From the NCBI RefSeq assembly GCF_016820535.1, contig NZ_JADHDY010000015.1, positions 434-64,433 of the forward strand: a DNA stretch of 64,000 bases, in the 5' to 3' direction. Both the position numbers and the translations under genes were made by a program. How positions within the stretch are numbered: the stretch's first letter is position 1; every line of letters begins with the position of its first letter. Source of the DNA: Sporosarcina beigongshangi (GTDB lineage Bacteria; Actinomycetota; Actinomycetes; Actinomycetales; Micrococcaceae). This document shows, in pieces, positions 17,534 to 27,702 of the stretch. The notes beneath the pieces were generated by a model that saw nothing but the letters and a program-made list of their open reading frames with translations, ran no database searches and had not been told where the DNA came from.

Positions 17534-18070
17534 GTGGCCACATCCCCGCTGCCCATGGACCCGATTGCCGAGGCCAGGCGCCAGTGGATCGCCCACGGCT
17601 GGGCCGATGCCGCCGACGCCATGGCCGCATTCTCCTCCGTCATGCGGGCCCACCAAATCATGTACAGCAGGGTTGACGCGGTGTTGAAGCCGCTGGGGCT
17701 GTCCTACGCCCGGCTGGAACTGCTGCGCCTGCTTTCCTTTACGCGCGACGGCGCCCTGCCGATGGCCAGCGCCAGCGCACGGCTCCAGGTGCATCCCACC
17801 TCCGTGACCAGCGTTGCGGACCGGTTGGAGAAGGACGGGATGGTGCGCCGGGAGGCCCACCCCACCGACGGCCGGGCCACGCTCGTGGTGCTGACCGCCG
17901 CCGGGCGGGAACTGGTGGAGGAGGCCACCGCCGTGCTGAACAACGAAGTCTTCGCCTCACCGGGCATCCCGGCCGGGGACCTGCGCACCATGACGGCGAT
18001 CCTGGCCCGCTTCCGTCGGGAATCCGGCGACTTCACCGACCCACTCCCCTACCCCGACCCCCTCCTCTAA
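17534..18070 (+). CDS. MarR family transcriptional regulator
   Basis: This 178-aa regulator has the MarR winged helix: recognition region ASARLQVHPTSVTSVADRLEKDG, then the wing with HPTDGRATLVVLTAAG. I start it at the GTG 17534, where AAAGGA stands 7 nt upstream. It is divergent from etfBA, and repeated boxes in the gap suggest it represses etfBA and itself, perhaps released by an acyl-CoA or acid. That ligand idea is inference from the neighbours. Confidence 0.9.
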   Translation: MATSPLPMDPIAEARRQWIAHGWADAADAMAAFSSVMRAHQIMYSRVDAVLKPLGLSYARLELLRLLSFTRDGALPMASASARLQVHPTSVTSVADRLEKDGMVRREAHPTDGRATLVVLTAAGRELVEEATAVLNNEVFASPGIPAGDLRTMTAILARFRRESGDFTDPLPYPDPLL

Positions 18071-18263
18071 ACGCTCTCGCAGCAATGGTGCTTTTTCTTG
18101 CATCGCTATCGCAGCAATGGCTGAAAATATCTCATCCCTATCGCGGCGTCGGCCGGCTTCACTCGCTGCGCTGCCTCCGATTGCTAGAGGGTCCGGGAAA
18201 TAGCCGCCATTGCCGCGATAGGGTTCGGGAAAAACACGCCATTGCTGCGATAGGGTTCGGCGG
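18071..18263. repeat. Inverted array of GCAGCAATGG repeats between convergent genes (array A)
   Basis: The whole gap between marR (stop 18070) and the metallo-hydrolase (stop 18264) is built from about 19-bp units related to ACGC[T/A][C/A]TCGCAGCAATGG. Two clear units run forward (18071-18088, 18102-18120), a weak third may lie near 18132-18150, and two run reversed (18204-18230, 18236-18260). Forward and reverse units can pair into a large hairpin. The same family fills 29298-29437, also between convergent genes, so it may act as a shared terminator or REP-like element. Confidence 0.8.
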
Positions 18264-19319
18264 TTATTGTGTGGCCGGGGTTGGGGTTCCCCTGGACACG
18301 AGGATGCCCACGTCCCTGCCCTGCCCCGCGAGGTAGACGAGGTGACTGGCTGTTTCGGCGAGCGCCAGGCGCAGCATAAAGCCGCGGAGCGAGTCGAAGC
18401 CACGCGACCACGTCAGTTCCTTCGACACCTCCCACACACTGCCGGCCTCCCCTTCCTCAAGGACGGCCACCACCTCGCGGGAACGCTCCAGCGTGTGCGC
18501 CCGCAGTTCGGCCACCCGCGTCATGAGCCCGCGGAAGCGGTATTCGTGGGCCGGCAGCACCTCCATGTCGGCACCCACGCCCATGATGCCCAGGGACTCG
18601 AGGTAGTCGCGCAGCGGGTCGGCATGGTTGGCCGCTTCGAGCGAGACGTGCGGGGTGATCCTGGGCAGCACGTGGTCGCCCGTCAGGATCAGCCCGTTGG
18701 CTTCGTCAACCAGGCAGATGCTGCCCGGCGTGTGGCCCGGCGTGGCCAGGACGCGCACCTGGAGCCCTGCAACGGGGAGCAGTTCGCCGTCGGCCAGGCG
18801 CCGCTGCGGGGCCGCAACGGCGGTCATCTGCGCCCAGGTCTCCTCCTGGAAGCTGACCTCGTCCAGGAATTCGTCCGGCACGCCCCAGTCGGCAAACTGG
18901 GACCGGTCCTCCACCACAAACTGTGTGGGGTCCCCGCGCCAGTGCTCGGGCAGCGGCTCGTGTTCGCCCAGCGCCACCCACGCCCCCGACGCCGCGCGCA
19001 GCCGGGCCGCCATGCCCAGGTGGTCGGGGTGGAAGTGGGTCACCACAATGCCGGTGATGGACGACGGCGTGAGGCCGGCGGTTGCGAGCCCCGCCGTGAG
19101 CACCTCCCAGCCCTCGTCCGAGTCCCAGCCCGGATCCACCAGGGCGACCTCGCGGCGGCCGCCAACGTCCTCCCCGATGAGCACATAGCTGAGCGTGTAC
19201 CGCATGGGGTTGCCCACGAATGGCACGGGAATCGACCAGACCCCGGGGCGCACCTCCTCCACCGGCGGCATGGTCTTGGCCTTCCACGCCCGGAATTGTT
19301 CCTCTGCCGTCACCGTCAT
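18264..19319 (-). CDS. MBL-fold metallo-hydrolase
   Basis: This 351-aa metallo-beta-lactamase-fold protein has the zinc motif VVTHFHPDHLG, then ATPGHTPGSICLV and LTGDHVLP. The C-terminal 110 residues form a helical domain seen in hydrolases near fatty-acid genes. It is the last gene of the beta-oxidation operon, and its ATG overlaps the racemase stop (TGATG). By context it may be an acyl-CoA thioesterase or lactonase that clears stalled CoA esters, but sequence does not decide. GGAGG lies 9 nt before the ATG at 19319. Confidence 0.88.
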   Translation of the reverse strand: MTVTAEEQFRAWKAKTMPPVEEVRPGVWSIPVPFVGNPMRYTLSYVLIGEDVGGRREVALVDPGWDSDEGWEVLTAGLATAGLTPSSITGIVVTHFHPDHLGMAARLRAASGAWVALGEHEPLPEHWRGDPTQFVVEDRSQFADWGVPDEFLDEVSFQEETWAQMTAVAAPQRRLADGELLPVAGLQVRVLATPGHTPGSICLVDEANGLILTGDHVLPRITPHVSLEAANHADPLRDYLESLGIMGVGADMEVLPAHEYRFRGLMTRVAELRAHTLERSREVVAVLEEGEAGSVWEVSKELTWSRGFDSLRGFMLRLALAETASHLVYLAGQGRDVGILVSRGTPTPATQ

Positions 19320-20404
19320 CAAGGTGCCCTCCAAGAGCTCAGTATGCTTTCAAAATCTGTGTCGCCCGCCGGCTCCCGCGCCACGGACGCCGTGCGGGAA
19401 AAGCGCGGCGCCGGAGCGGCGGCAACGTGCATGCCGGAACCGGCCAGCGTGCCGCGGGCCGCCAGGTGGGCGTTGTCCGCAGCCTCCGCATAGCTCAGCA
19501 CAGGTGTCACGCACGCGTCGGTGCCGCTGAACTCCGCAGCCCAGTCGTCCCGGGACCGTGCGGCAAAGGATTCGGCCAGGATCGCGGCGAGTGCCGGCCA
19601 CTGGGCCGGGTCGTCCCGGTCCGGCAGCTCTCTAGGCGCAAGCCCGAGCCCGTCAAGGAGCAGGGCGTAGAACTGGGGCTCGATGGCTCCCACGGCGACG
19701 TGGCCGCCGTCGGACGTTTCATACGTGCGGTAGAAGGGGGCGGCACCGTCCAGCAGGTTGGAATCGCGGGTGTCGCGCCACAGGCCAACCGAGCGCAGTT
19801 CCAGGATGATCTGCGAGAGGGCGCTTGCCCCGTCGACCATGGCGGCGTCCACCACCTGGCCGCGGCCGGAACGCTCCCGCTCCCACAGTGCGGCGAGGAT
19901 GCCCGTCACGACAAACATGGATCCGCCGCCGAAGTCGCCCACCAGGTTCAATGGGGGCATCGGCCGCGCCGCCGTGCCCATGGCATGCAGCGCGCCGGTC
20001 AAGGCGATGTAGTTGATGTCGTGTCCCGCGGCCCGGGACAGCGGACCCTCCTGCCCCCAGCCGGTCATGCGGCCGTAGACCAGGCGCGGGTTCGCCGCAA
20101 GGCACTCCTCCGGCCCCAGACCCAGCCGTTCCGTGGTGCCGGGGCGGAAGCCCTCTAGGAAGACGTCCGCTGCGGCTACCAGCCCGCGCACCCCGGCGAG
20201 GTCGGCGTCGTCCTTCAGGTTCGCCCGGACAGTGGTGCGGCCGCGCTGCAGGTGGGTGCCGACGTCGTACCCGCCAACCGGCGGCGCGGGCCCAACCACC
20301 CGCACCACCTCCGCGCCCATGTCCGCCAACATCATGGCGGCGTGGGGTGCCGGACCCATGGCGGAGAGTTCCACCACCTTCAATCCCTGCAGCGGACCAG
20401 CCAC
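19319..20404 (-). CDS. Alpha-methylacyl-CoA racemase (CaiB/BaiF family III)
   Basis: This 361-aa protein is closest in motif to methylacyl-CoA racemases rather than CoA transferases: VYGRMTGWGQEGPLSRAAGHDINYIAL carries the catalytic His/Asp neighbourhood, and VFLEGFRPGTTERLGLGP is family-typical. Such enzymes flip the 2-methyl group of (2R)-methylacyl-CoA so that beta-oxidation can continue; they are needed for isoprenoid or sterol side chains. The start is a GTG with GAAAGGAG upstream. It lies between an acyl-CoA ligase and a metallo-hydrolase in the beta-oxidation operon. Confidence 0.88.
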   Translation of the reverse strand: MAGPLQGLKVVELSAMGPAPHAAMMLADMGAEVVRVVGPAPPVGGYDVGTHLQRGRTTVRANLKDDADLAGVRGLVAAADVFLEGFRPGTTERLGLGPEECLAANPRLVYGRMTGWGQEGPLSRAAGHDINYIALTGALHAMGTAARPMPPLNLVGDFGGGSMFVVTGILAALWERERSGRGQVVDAAMVDGASALSQIILELRSVGLWRDTRDSNLLDGAAPFYRTYETSDGGHVAVGAIEPQFYALLLDGLGLAPRELPDRDDPAQWPALAAILAESFAARSRDDWAAEFSGTDACVTPVLSYAEAADNAHLAARGTLAGSGMHVAAAPAPRFSRTASVAREPAGDTDFESILSSWRAP

Positions 20405-20428
20405 AAAGTACTCCTTTCGCCCCTCGGG

Positions 20429-21961
20429 CTAGTTTTGTGCCGCGGCGTAGTTTGCGCGCAGGTCCCGCTTGAGGATCTTGCCGGCGCCGGACATGGGCAG
20501 GGCCTCGGGGAACTCAAAGCTGCGCGGCACCTTGTACCCGGCGATGTGCTCCTTGCAGTGCGCCTGCAGTTCCTCCGCCGTGGCCGTGCTGCCGGGCGCC
20601 AGGACCACGACGGCGTGCACGCGCTCGCCGTACTGCTCGTCCGGAACGCCGATGACGGCTGAGGATGCGACGGCGGGGTGCTTGCTGAGTGCGTTCTCCA
20701 CCTCGGCGGAGTACACGTTTTCACTGCCCGTGACGATCATGTCCTTGAGCCGGTCCACCACGAACACGAAGCCGTCGGCATCCAAGTAGCCCAAGTCCCC
20801 GGTGTGCAGCCAGCCGTCGCGCAGGGCCTCGGCGGTGGCCTCCGGGTTGTTCCAGTAGCCCTGCATGACGTGGGCGCCCTTGGAGCAGATCTCCCCAACA
20901 TCGCCCGTGCGGACTTCCCTGCCGTCGAGGTCCAGGATTGCCACCTGTGAATGGGGTGCGGCCCGGCCGCCGGAGCGCATTCGGTCTCCTGTGTGGTCAT
21001 CCGGCAGCAGCAGCGTGATGACGGGCGAGGCTTCCGTCTGCCCATACGCCTGGGTCAGGCGGACGCCGGGGAAGCGGGCCTTGGTGCGGTTGAGCACGCC
21101 CTCGGAGATGACCGATCCGCCGTAGAGCATCCGTTCCATGGATGAGAGGTCGTAGTTGTTTGAATCAGGATGGTCCACGAGGATCTGGATCATGGTGGGC
21201 ACCAGCAGAACGTCGGTGGGCTTGTGTTCCTCGATGGCCTTGAACACGCTGGAGGGCTCAAAGAACGGCACCATGACATGGGTGCCGCCCAGAATGGTCA
21301 TCCCGCACCACGCGGCAAGGTCGGCCAGGTGGAACATGGGTGCTGCATGCAGCAGCCTGGAACCGGCCTTCAGCAATTCGCCCGAGGCAATGGTGCCCAG
21401 GCCGGAGGTGACGAAGTTGGTGTGGCTGAGCATGACTCCCTTGGGGAATCCGGTGGTGCCGCCGGTGTAGTAGACCCCGGCCAGGTCGTCGCCGCTGCGG
21501 TAGGAGTCCTCCACGGGCTCGTTGTCCGCCACGAGTGCTTCGTAGGAGAGCATGCCGTCCGGGGTGGGCCCGTCGCCGCAGTGGATGAGCGTGGTGAGCC
21601 CGGGCGCCTTGTCGCGCAAGACCGGGGCCATGGGCACGAACGCGTCGTCAATGAGCAACACATGCGTGTCGGAGTCGTTCATGGAGTAGGCGATTTCCGC
21701 CGGGCTCCACCGGATGTTGACGGGGTTCACGGCGGCCCCCGCCCACGGCACGGCCAGCAGGTACTCGGCGTACCTGTCGCTGTTCAGGGACAGCATGCCC
21801 ACCCGGTCCCCCGACTGCACGCCCAGGCCCTGCAGGGCTGCAGCGAAGCGGGCGATCCGGTCCACGTGTTCTTCATAGGTCCGCACCCGGTCCTTGTAGA
21901 TCGTGGCTGTACCCCGGGGATCGGTCTGCAGTGAACGGTGCAGGCCTTGTGTCATGTACAT
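20429..21961 (-). CDS. AMP-dependent acyl-CoA ligase
   Basis: This 510-aa enzyme activates a carboxylic acid with ATP and CoA. It has the P-loop-like motif YYTGGTTGFPKGVMLSH, the adenylate motif LTQAYGQTEASP, the hinge YLDADGFVFVVDRLKDMI and the C-terminal catalytic Lys in AGKILKRDLR. The type is a medium/long-chain fatty acid ligase; the exact acid is unknown. AAGGAG precedes the ATG at 21961. It starts 72 bp after the crotonase gene and leads into the racemase gene. Confidence 0.93.
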   Translation of the reverse strand: MYMTQGLHRSLQTDPRGTATIYKDRVRTYEEHVDRIARFAAALQGLGVQSGDRVGMLSLNSDRYAEYLLAVPWAGAAVNPVNIRWSPAEIAYSMNDSDTHVLLIDDAFVPMAPVLRDKAPGLTTLIHCGDGPTPDGMLSYEALVADNEPVEDSYRSGDDLAGVYYTGGTTGFPKGVMLSHTNFVTSGLGTIASGELLKAGSRLLHAAPMFHLADLAAWCGMTILGGTHVMVPFFEPSSVFKAIEEHKPTDVLLVPTMIQILVDHPDSNNYDLSSMERMLYGGSVISEGVLNRTKARFPGVRLTQAYGQTEASPVITLLLPDDHTGDRMRSGGRAAPHSQVAILDLDGREVRTGDVGEICSKGAHVMQGYWNNPEATAEALRDGWLHTGDLGYLDADGFVFVVDRLKDMIVTGSENVYSAEVENALSKHPAVASSAVIGVPDEQYGERVHAVVVLAPGSTATAEELQAHCKEHIAGYKVPRSFEFPEALPMSGAGKILKRDLRANYAAAQN

Positions 21962-22033
21962 GGTGACTCCTTACGCAAAAAAATCGACATTGACTTTCAA
22001 ACAGGAACTTCCCAACAGGAGGTGATGGCCACA

Positions 22034-22888
22034 CTATTTGCCGGTGAACACCCCCGGACGGCCCTCCTGCATCGCCGCAACGGCCTCGAGCAGGTCCTCA
22101 CTGTGCAGGAATGCCGAATTCCACAGCGCCACGTGCCGCAGCCCGCGCGCAATCTCGCCCTCGCGCGCCTCGTTCAGCACGGCCTTGGTGCCGGCCACGG
22201 CCAGCGGCGAGTTCGCCGCGATTTCCCCGGCCATCGCCAGCGCCGCCGCCATGAGTGACTCCGGGTCCGGGTACACGTCGTTGACCAGGCCGATCCTCTC
22301 CGCCCGCGCCGCCCCGATGTCCTTCGCCGTCAGCGCGAGTTCGCGCAGCTGGCCCTCCCCGATGATGCCGCGCAGGCGCTGTAGGCTTCCGACGTCGGCC
22401 GTGATCGCCAGCCGCGCCTCCCGGATGCTGAACTTCGCATCGGCGCCGGCCAGCCGCACATCCGCGGCGCTGATGAGGTCCACGCCGCCGCCGATGCACC
22501 AGCCGTGCACCGCCGCAATGACGGGCTTGCTGCATGCCGCCACCGCCGAGACGCCGTCCTGCATGCGCCCCAGCATGGCCTGGAACTCACGGCGCGGGGC
22601 GGCCTGGGCGGCGGCGCCGGGCCGCAGCGTCCCGAGCCACGGCCCCAGCACTTCCGCCACGTCCAGCCCGGTGCTGAAGTTCCTTCCAGCCCCGGCCAGC
22701 ACCACGGCACGCACGCCGTCGTCGGCGTCGAGGGCTGCAAACACGCGGGGCAGCTCGTCCCAGAAGGCCAGCCCCATCATGTTGCCCCGGCCCGGCCCCG
22801 TGAGATGGACGACGGCGACAGCCGGGCTGGGTGCCTCCGTCACCGAGAACGCCGTCCATTCCTGGGTGAAGGCGGTGGCTGTGTCCAT
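22034..22888 (-). CDS. Crotonase resembling delta(3,5)-delta(2,4)-dienoyl-CoA isomerase
   Basis: This 284-aa crotonase-fold protein has an active site like the dienoyl-CoA isomerase ECH1: Asp in GGGVDLISAADVR, Glu in FSIREARLAI and Asp in ADVGSLQRLRGIIG. A plain hydratase would show Glu in the first place. Dienoyl-CoA isomerases move double bonds so that chains with odd-position double bonds can be oxidised. The ATG overlaps the stop of the multifunctional FadB-like gene (TGATG), so the two are probably made together. The call rests on motif reading; a simple hydratase remains possible. Confidence 0.85.
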   Translation of the reverse strand: MDTATAFTQEWTAFSVTEAPSPAVAVVHLTGPGRGNMMGLAFWDELPRVFAALDADDGVRAVVLAGAGRNFSTGLDVAEVLGPWLGTLRPGAAAQAAPRREFQAMLGRMQDGVSAVAACSKPVIAAVHGWCIGGGVDLISAADVRLAGADAKFSIREARLAITADVGSLQRLRGIIGEGQLRELALTAKDIGAARAERIGLVNDVYPDPESLMAAALAMAGEIAANSPLAVAGTKAVLNEAREGEIARGLRHVALWNSAFLHSEDLLEAVAAMQEGRPGVFTGK

Positions 22889-25068
22889 CAGTACGACTCG
22901 CCCTTCTCCGCCTTGGCCACCAGGGACGCAGGCGGCAGGAAATGCTCGCCATACTTGGCCGCAAGCTCGCGGGACCTGGCCACAAAACCCGGCAGGCCGC
23001 CGTCGTACCCGTTCATGTATTGGAGCACTCCGCCGGTCCAGGCGGGGAAGCCGATGCCCAGGATGGAGCCGATGTTGGCGTCCTCCACGCTGCGCAGCAC
23101 GCCCTCGTCCAGGCATTTGACGGTCTCGAGGGATTCGGCGAAGAGCATGCGCTCCTTCATGTCCTCGAAGGGGATCTCAACGGTGCCGCCGTACGTTTCC
23201 TTCAGCCCCTCCCAGAGGCCTGTGCGGTGGCCGTCCGCGTAGTTGTAGAAGCCGGCGCCGGCGAGCTTGCCCTTCCGGCCGAATTCCTCGATCATCCTGT
23301 CCACAATGGGGTAGGAGGCGTGGTCCTGGTACTTTTGCACCCCGTTCTCCGCCTCAAGGCCCGCCTTGGTCTCCTTCTGGATCTTGGACATGAGCGTCAG
23401 GTTCAGCTCGTCCGCCAGCTGCAGCGGCGCGGCCGGGTAGCCCGCCTGCAGGCCGGCCTGTTCGATGGACGGGGCGGCAATGCCCTCGCCAAGCATGGCG
23501 ATGGCCTCATTCATGAACGTGCCGATGACGCGTGAGGTGAAAAAGCCACGGGAATCGTTGACCACAATGGGGGTCTTCTTGATCTGCTGGGCAATGTCGA
23601 AGGCCTTGGCCAGGGTCTCATCGGAGGTGTTTGCCCCGGCGATGATTTCCAGCAGCGGCATCTTGTCCACGGGAGAGAAGAAATGCAGGCCGATGAAGTT
23701 CTCCTGGTCCTTCACCCCCTCGGCCAGCGTGGTGATGGGCAGGGTGGAGGTGTTGGAGCCCAGCACGGCGTTCTCGCCCAGGAGGTCCTGGATTTCGGCG
23801 AACGCCTTCTGCTTGACCTCGACGTTTTCAAACACGGCCTCGATGACCAGGTCCGCCCCGGCCACATCCTCGACGTCCGCCGTGGGGGTGATCCGGGCGA
23901 GGAGCGTGTCGGCCGCCTCCTGCGATGACTGGCCGCGGGCCACTGCCTTCTCGGTCAACGCCTTGGAGTAGGCCTTGCCGCGCTCGGCGGCCTCGAGCGA
24001 CACATCCTTCAGGACAACGTCCATCCCGCCGCGGGCGCACACATAGGCGATGCCCGCACCCATCATGCCTGCACCAAGGACCGCCACCTTCTTCGCCGTG
24101 TACTTCTCATATCCGGCCGGGCGGCTGCCGCCGGCACTGATGTGCCCCATGTCGAAGAAGAACGCCTTGATCATGTTCGTGGACACGGGGCCCGTGACAA
24201 CTTCCACGAAGTAGCGCGACTCAATTTCCAGCGCCGTGTCAAAGTCCACCTGGGTGCTTTCCACGGCCGCGGCGAGGATGGCGCGCGGGGCCGGGTAGTT
24301 GGCACCCTTGAGCTGCTTGCGGAGGTTGGCCGGGAACGCGGGCAGGTTCGCGGCGAAGGCCGGGGTGGTGGGGGTGCCTCCGGGGATCCGGTACTTGGGC
24401 ACATCCCACGGCTGCACGGCGTCCGGGTTGGCTGCGATCCAGGCCTTCGCGGCGGGGATGAGCTCCTCCACGGTGTCCACGACCTCGTGGATGAGCTCCA
24501 CTTCCAGGGCCTTGCGCGGCTTGTACTTCTGGCCCTGCAGCAGCACCTTCATGGTGGCATCGGCGATGCCCATGAGCCGCACCGTGCGCACTATGCCGCC
24601 GCCGCCGGGCAGCAGGCCCAGGGTGACCTCGGGCAGTCCGATGACCGAGCCGCGGGTGTCCGCCGCGATCCGGTGGTGGGCCGCGAGGGCAATTTCCAGC
24701 CCGCCGCCCAGGGCTGCGCCGTTGAGGGCCGCCACCACCGGCTTGCCAAGGGTTTCCAGGGTGCGCAGCTGCGCCTTGATCTGCTGGCCCAGGTCAAAAA
24801 TCTTCTGCGCGTCCTCCGCAGTGGAGGTGATCAGGTCGTTGAGGTCGCCGCCGGCGAAGAAGGTCTTCTTGGCGCTCGCCAGCACGACGCCGGAAATGGT
24901 CTCCTTTTCTGCCGCGAGACGCTCCACGGCAGCCTGCATCGAGGCGATGTAGTCGCCGTTCATGGTGTTGGCGGACTGGTTGGGGTCATCCAGCGTCAAG
25001 ATGACGACACCGTCTCCGTCCTGGTCCCAACGGATGGTGTTTGTGTGCTGCACTGTTGCCTCGCTCAT
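22888..25068 (-). CDS. Multifunctional enoyl-CoA hydratase / 3-hydroxyacyl-CoA dehydrogenase (FadB/FadJ-like)
   Basis: This 726-aa enzyme runs two steps of beta-oxidation. Residues 1-190 are a crotonase domain with both catalytic Glu (GGGLEIAL, GLPEVTLGLLPGGGG). A linker follows, then the NAD-binding dehydrogenase domain (VAVLGAGMMGAGIAYVCARGG, near residue 330), the catalytic His in IGLHFFSPVDKMPLLEI, and two C-terminal dehydrogenase domains. The start at 25068 begins MSEATVQH and follows the thiolase stop by 4 nt. Thiolase partner and dehydrogenase are encoded just upstream. Confidence 0.96.
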   Translation of the reverse strand: MSEATVQHTNTIRWDQDGDGVVILTLDDPNQSANTMNGDYIASMQAAVERLAAEKETISGVVLASAKKTFFAGGDLNDLITSTAEDAQKIFDLGQQIKAQLRTLETLGKPVVAALNGAALGGGLEIALAAHHRIAADTRGSVIGLPEVTLGLLPGGGGIVRTVRLMGIADATMKVLLQGQKYKPRKALEVELIHEVVDTVEELIPAAKAWIAANPDAVQPWDVPKYRIPGGTPTTPAFAANLPAFPANLRKQLKGANYPAPRAILAAAVESTQVDFDTALEIESRYFVEVVTGPVSTNMIKAFFFDMGHISAGGSRPAGYEKYTAKKVAVLGAGMMGAGIAYVCARGGMDVVLKDVSLEAAERGKAYSKALTEKAVARGQSSQEAADTLLARITPTADVEDVAGADLVIEAVFENVEVKQKAFAEIQDLLGENAVLGSNTSTLPITTLAEGVKDQENFIGLHFFSPVDKMPLLEIIAGANTSDETLAKAFDIAQQIKKTPIVVNDSRGFFTSRVIGTFMNEAIAMLGEGIAAPSIEQAGLQAGYPAAPLQLADELNLTLMSKIQKETKAGLEAENGVQKYQDHASYPIVDRMIEEFGRKGKLAGAGFYNYADGHRTGLWEGLKETYGGTVEIPFEDMKERMLFAESLETVKCLDEGVLRSVEDANIGSILGIGFPAWTGGVLQYMNGYDGGLPGFVARSRELAAKYGEHFLPPASLVAKAEKGESY

Positions 25069-25072
25069 CGTC

Positions 25073-26296
<1,224 letters not shown>

Positions 26297-26409
26297 GTGA
26301 GCTTTCCTTCCATTGTCATCTGCCGGCAGAGGTGCGGGCGGACGGTTGGCCGAACGGGTTGTAGATGTCTGGTGGGGTGGGCCCCACACCGCGGGGGTCC
26401 CGCTGCGAG

Positions 26410-26463
26410 CTTGCGAGCAGTGGGAGCGTCAGGGGACTTGCGAGAGGTGGGAGCGGTGAGGGA
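26410..26463. repeat. 27-bp tandem repeat upstream of the thiolase gene
   Basis: Two imperfect 27-bp copies abut (26410-26436 and 26437-26463). Each starts CTTGCGAG and contains GTGGGAGCG. They fill the space between the dehydrogenase stop and the 167-bp gap before the thiolase start. A small G/C hairpin (GTGGGG with CCCCAC) lies nearby at about 26371-26390. Function unknown. Confidence 0.65.
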
Positions 26464-27621
26464 TCAGAGGGAGCGGGCGATGAGCTCCTTCATGACCTCG
26501 TTGGCCCCGGCCAACACACGCAGCACCCGGTTGTCTGCGTACATGCCGGCGATGGGGTACTCCATCATGTAGCCGTAGCCACCAAAGAGCTGCTGGCACC
26601 TGTCCACCACCTCGGAGGTCCGGTCCGTGATCCAGTACTTGGCCATGGAGGCCGTGGAGGCGTCCAGTCCCCCGTTGACGTGGCGGGTGATGCAGTCGTC
26701 CAGGAATACCCGGTTGACGCGGGTGATCGTGGCACATTCCGCCAGTTCAAAGCGGGTGTTCTGCAGCTCAAAGAGCGGCTTGCCGAACGCCTCGCGGGTC
26801 TTGGTGTACTCCAGTGTGGCCGCCACGGCGGCCTCGCTCATGGCCTGGGCGAGGATGGCGGTGATGAGCCGCTCCTGCGGCAGCTGCTTCATGAGCTGGT
26901 AAAAGCCCTGGCCCTCCTGCCCGCCGAGCACGTTTTCGGCCGGGACGCGGAGGTTGTCAAAGAACAGCTCCGAGGTGTCCTGGCCCTTCAGGCCGATCTT
27001 GTCCAGGTTGCTGCCACGCTGGAAGCCGGGGGTTTCGCCGTCGACCTCGGCAACGAGCAGCGAGATGCCCTTGGCGCCCTGGCTTGTGTCCGTCTTGGCC
27101 ACAATCACGACCAGGTCGCAGAGCTGGCCGTTGGAGATGAAGATTTTGGAACCGGTGACCAGGTAGTCGCCGCCGTCGCGCACGGCCCGGGTGGTTACGG
27201 CCTGCAGGTCGGAGCCGGTGCCCGGTTCCGTCATGGCGACGGCGCCCACCCATTCGCCGCTGCACAGCTTGGGGAGCCAGCGCTGCTTCTGCTCCTCGCT
27301 GGCGTAGGCCAGAAGGTAGTGGGCCACGATGCCCTCGCTGACCGCAAAACCCAAGCTGCCGGCGTCGGCCTTGGTTTGCTCCTGGAGCAGCACTGCCAGG
27401 TTGGCGAAGGTGCCGCCGCCGCCCCCATACTCCTCGGGGATGGACATCCCGCACAGGCCCAGCTCGCCCGCGCGGGCGTAGAGCGCCTTGTCCGGGAAGC
27501 CCTGTCCCTTGAACTTGGCCTCGAGCGGTGCCACCTCCCTGGTGAAGAAATCCTTGGCAAGGGCGGCGACGTCGTGCAGATCCTCATCGATCCACGCGGA
27601 TGAAAACTCACTTGTTGACAT
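26464..27621 (-). CDS. Acyl-CoA dehydrogenase, long-chain (LCAD/FadE) type
   Basis: This 385-aa flavoenzyme starts beta-oxidation of longer chains. It has the FAD motif VAMTEPGTGSDLQAV and ends VLRVLAGANEVMKELIARSL. The usual late Glu of short/medium-chain enzymes is Ala here; long-chain and isovaleryl enzymes instead use a Glu earlier in the chain, and the ending NEVMKELIARSL fits the long-chain group. It is the first gene of the minus-strand operon. A good promoter (TTGACA, 17 bp, CACTAT) ends 7 nt before the ATG, so the mRNA is probably leaderless. Confidence 0.92.
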   Translation of the reverse strand: MSTSEFSSAWIDEDLHDVAALAKDFFTREVAPLEAKFKGQGFPDKALYARAGELGLCGMSIPEEYGGGGGTFANLAVLLQEQTKADAGSLGFAVSEGIVAHYLLAYASEEQKQRWLPKLCSGEWVGAVAMTEPGTGSDLQAVTTRAVRDGGDYLVTGSKIFISNGQLCDLVVIVAKTDTSQGAKGISLLVAEVDGETPGFQRGSNLDKIGLKGQDTSELFFDNLRVPAENVLGGQEGQGFYQLMKQLPQERLITAILAQAMSEAAVAATLEYTKTREAFGKPLFELQNTRFELAECATITRVNRVFLDDCITRHVNGGLDASTASMAKYWITDRTSEVVDRCQQLFGGYGYMMEYPIAGMYADNRVLRVLAGANEVMKELIARSL

Positions 27622-27628
27622 ACCGCCA

Positions 27629-27657
27629 ATAGTGCAGAACTATTGACAGCGTGTCAA
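27629..27657 (-). promoter_or_regulatory. Promoter of the beta-oxidation operon
   Basis: On the minus strand TTGACA (27652-27657) and CACTAT (27629-27634) are exactly 17 bp apart. The -10 ends 7 nt before the ATG at 27621, and no ribosome site is visible. The -35 lies inside the 27640-27660 palindrome. Confidence 0.75.
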
Positions 27658-27660
27658 TAG
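27640..27660. promoter_or_regulatory. Perfect palindrome, candidate TetR operator
   Basis: CTATTGACA and TGTCAATAG (9-bp arms, 27640-27648 and 27652-27660) flank a 3-bp centre. The site covers the -35 of the divergent beta-oxidation promoter and lies 43 bp before the plus-strand crotonase-tetR pair. Position and symmetry fit an operator for the TetR protein encoded at 28557-29237. Confidence 0.8.
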
Positions 27661-27702
27661 GTGGCACGAGTCTTTACTTTCCATCCACGAAAGCGACAGG
27701 CC

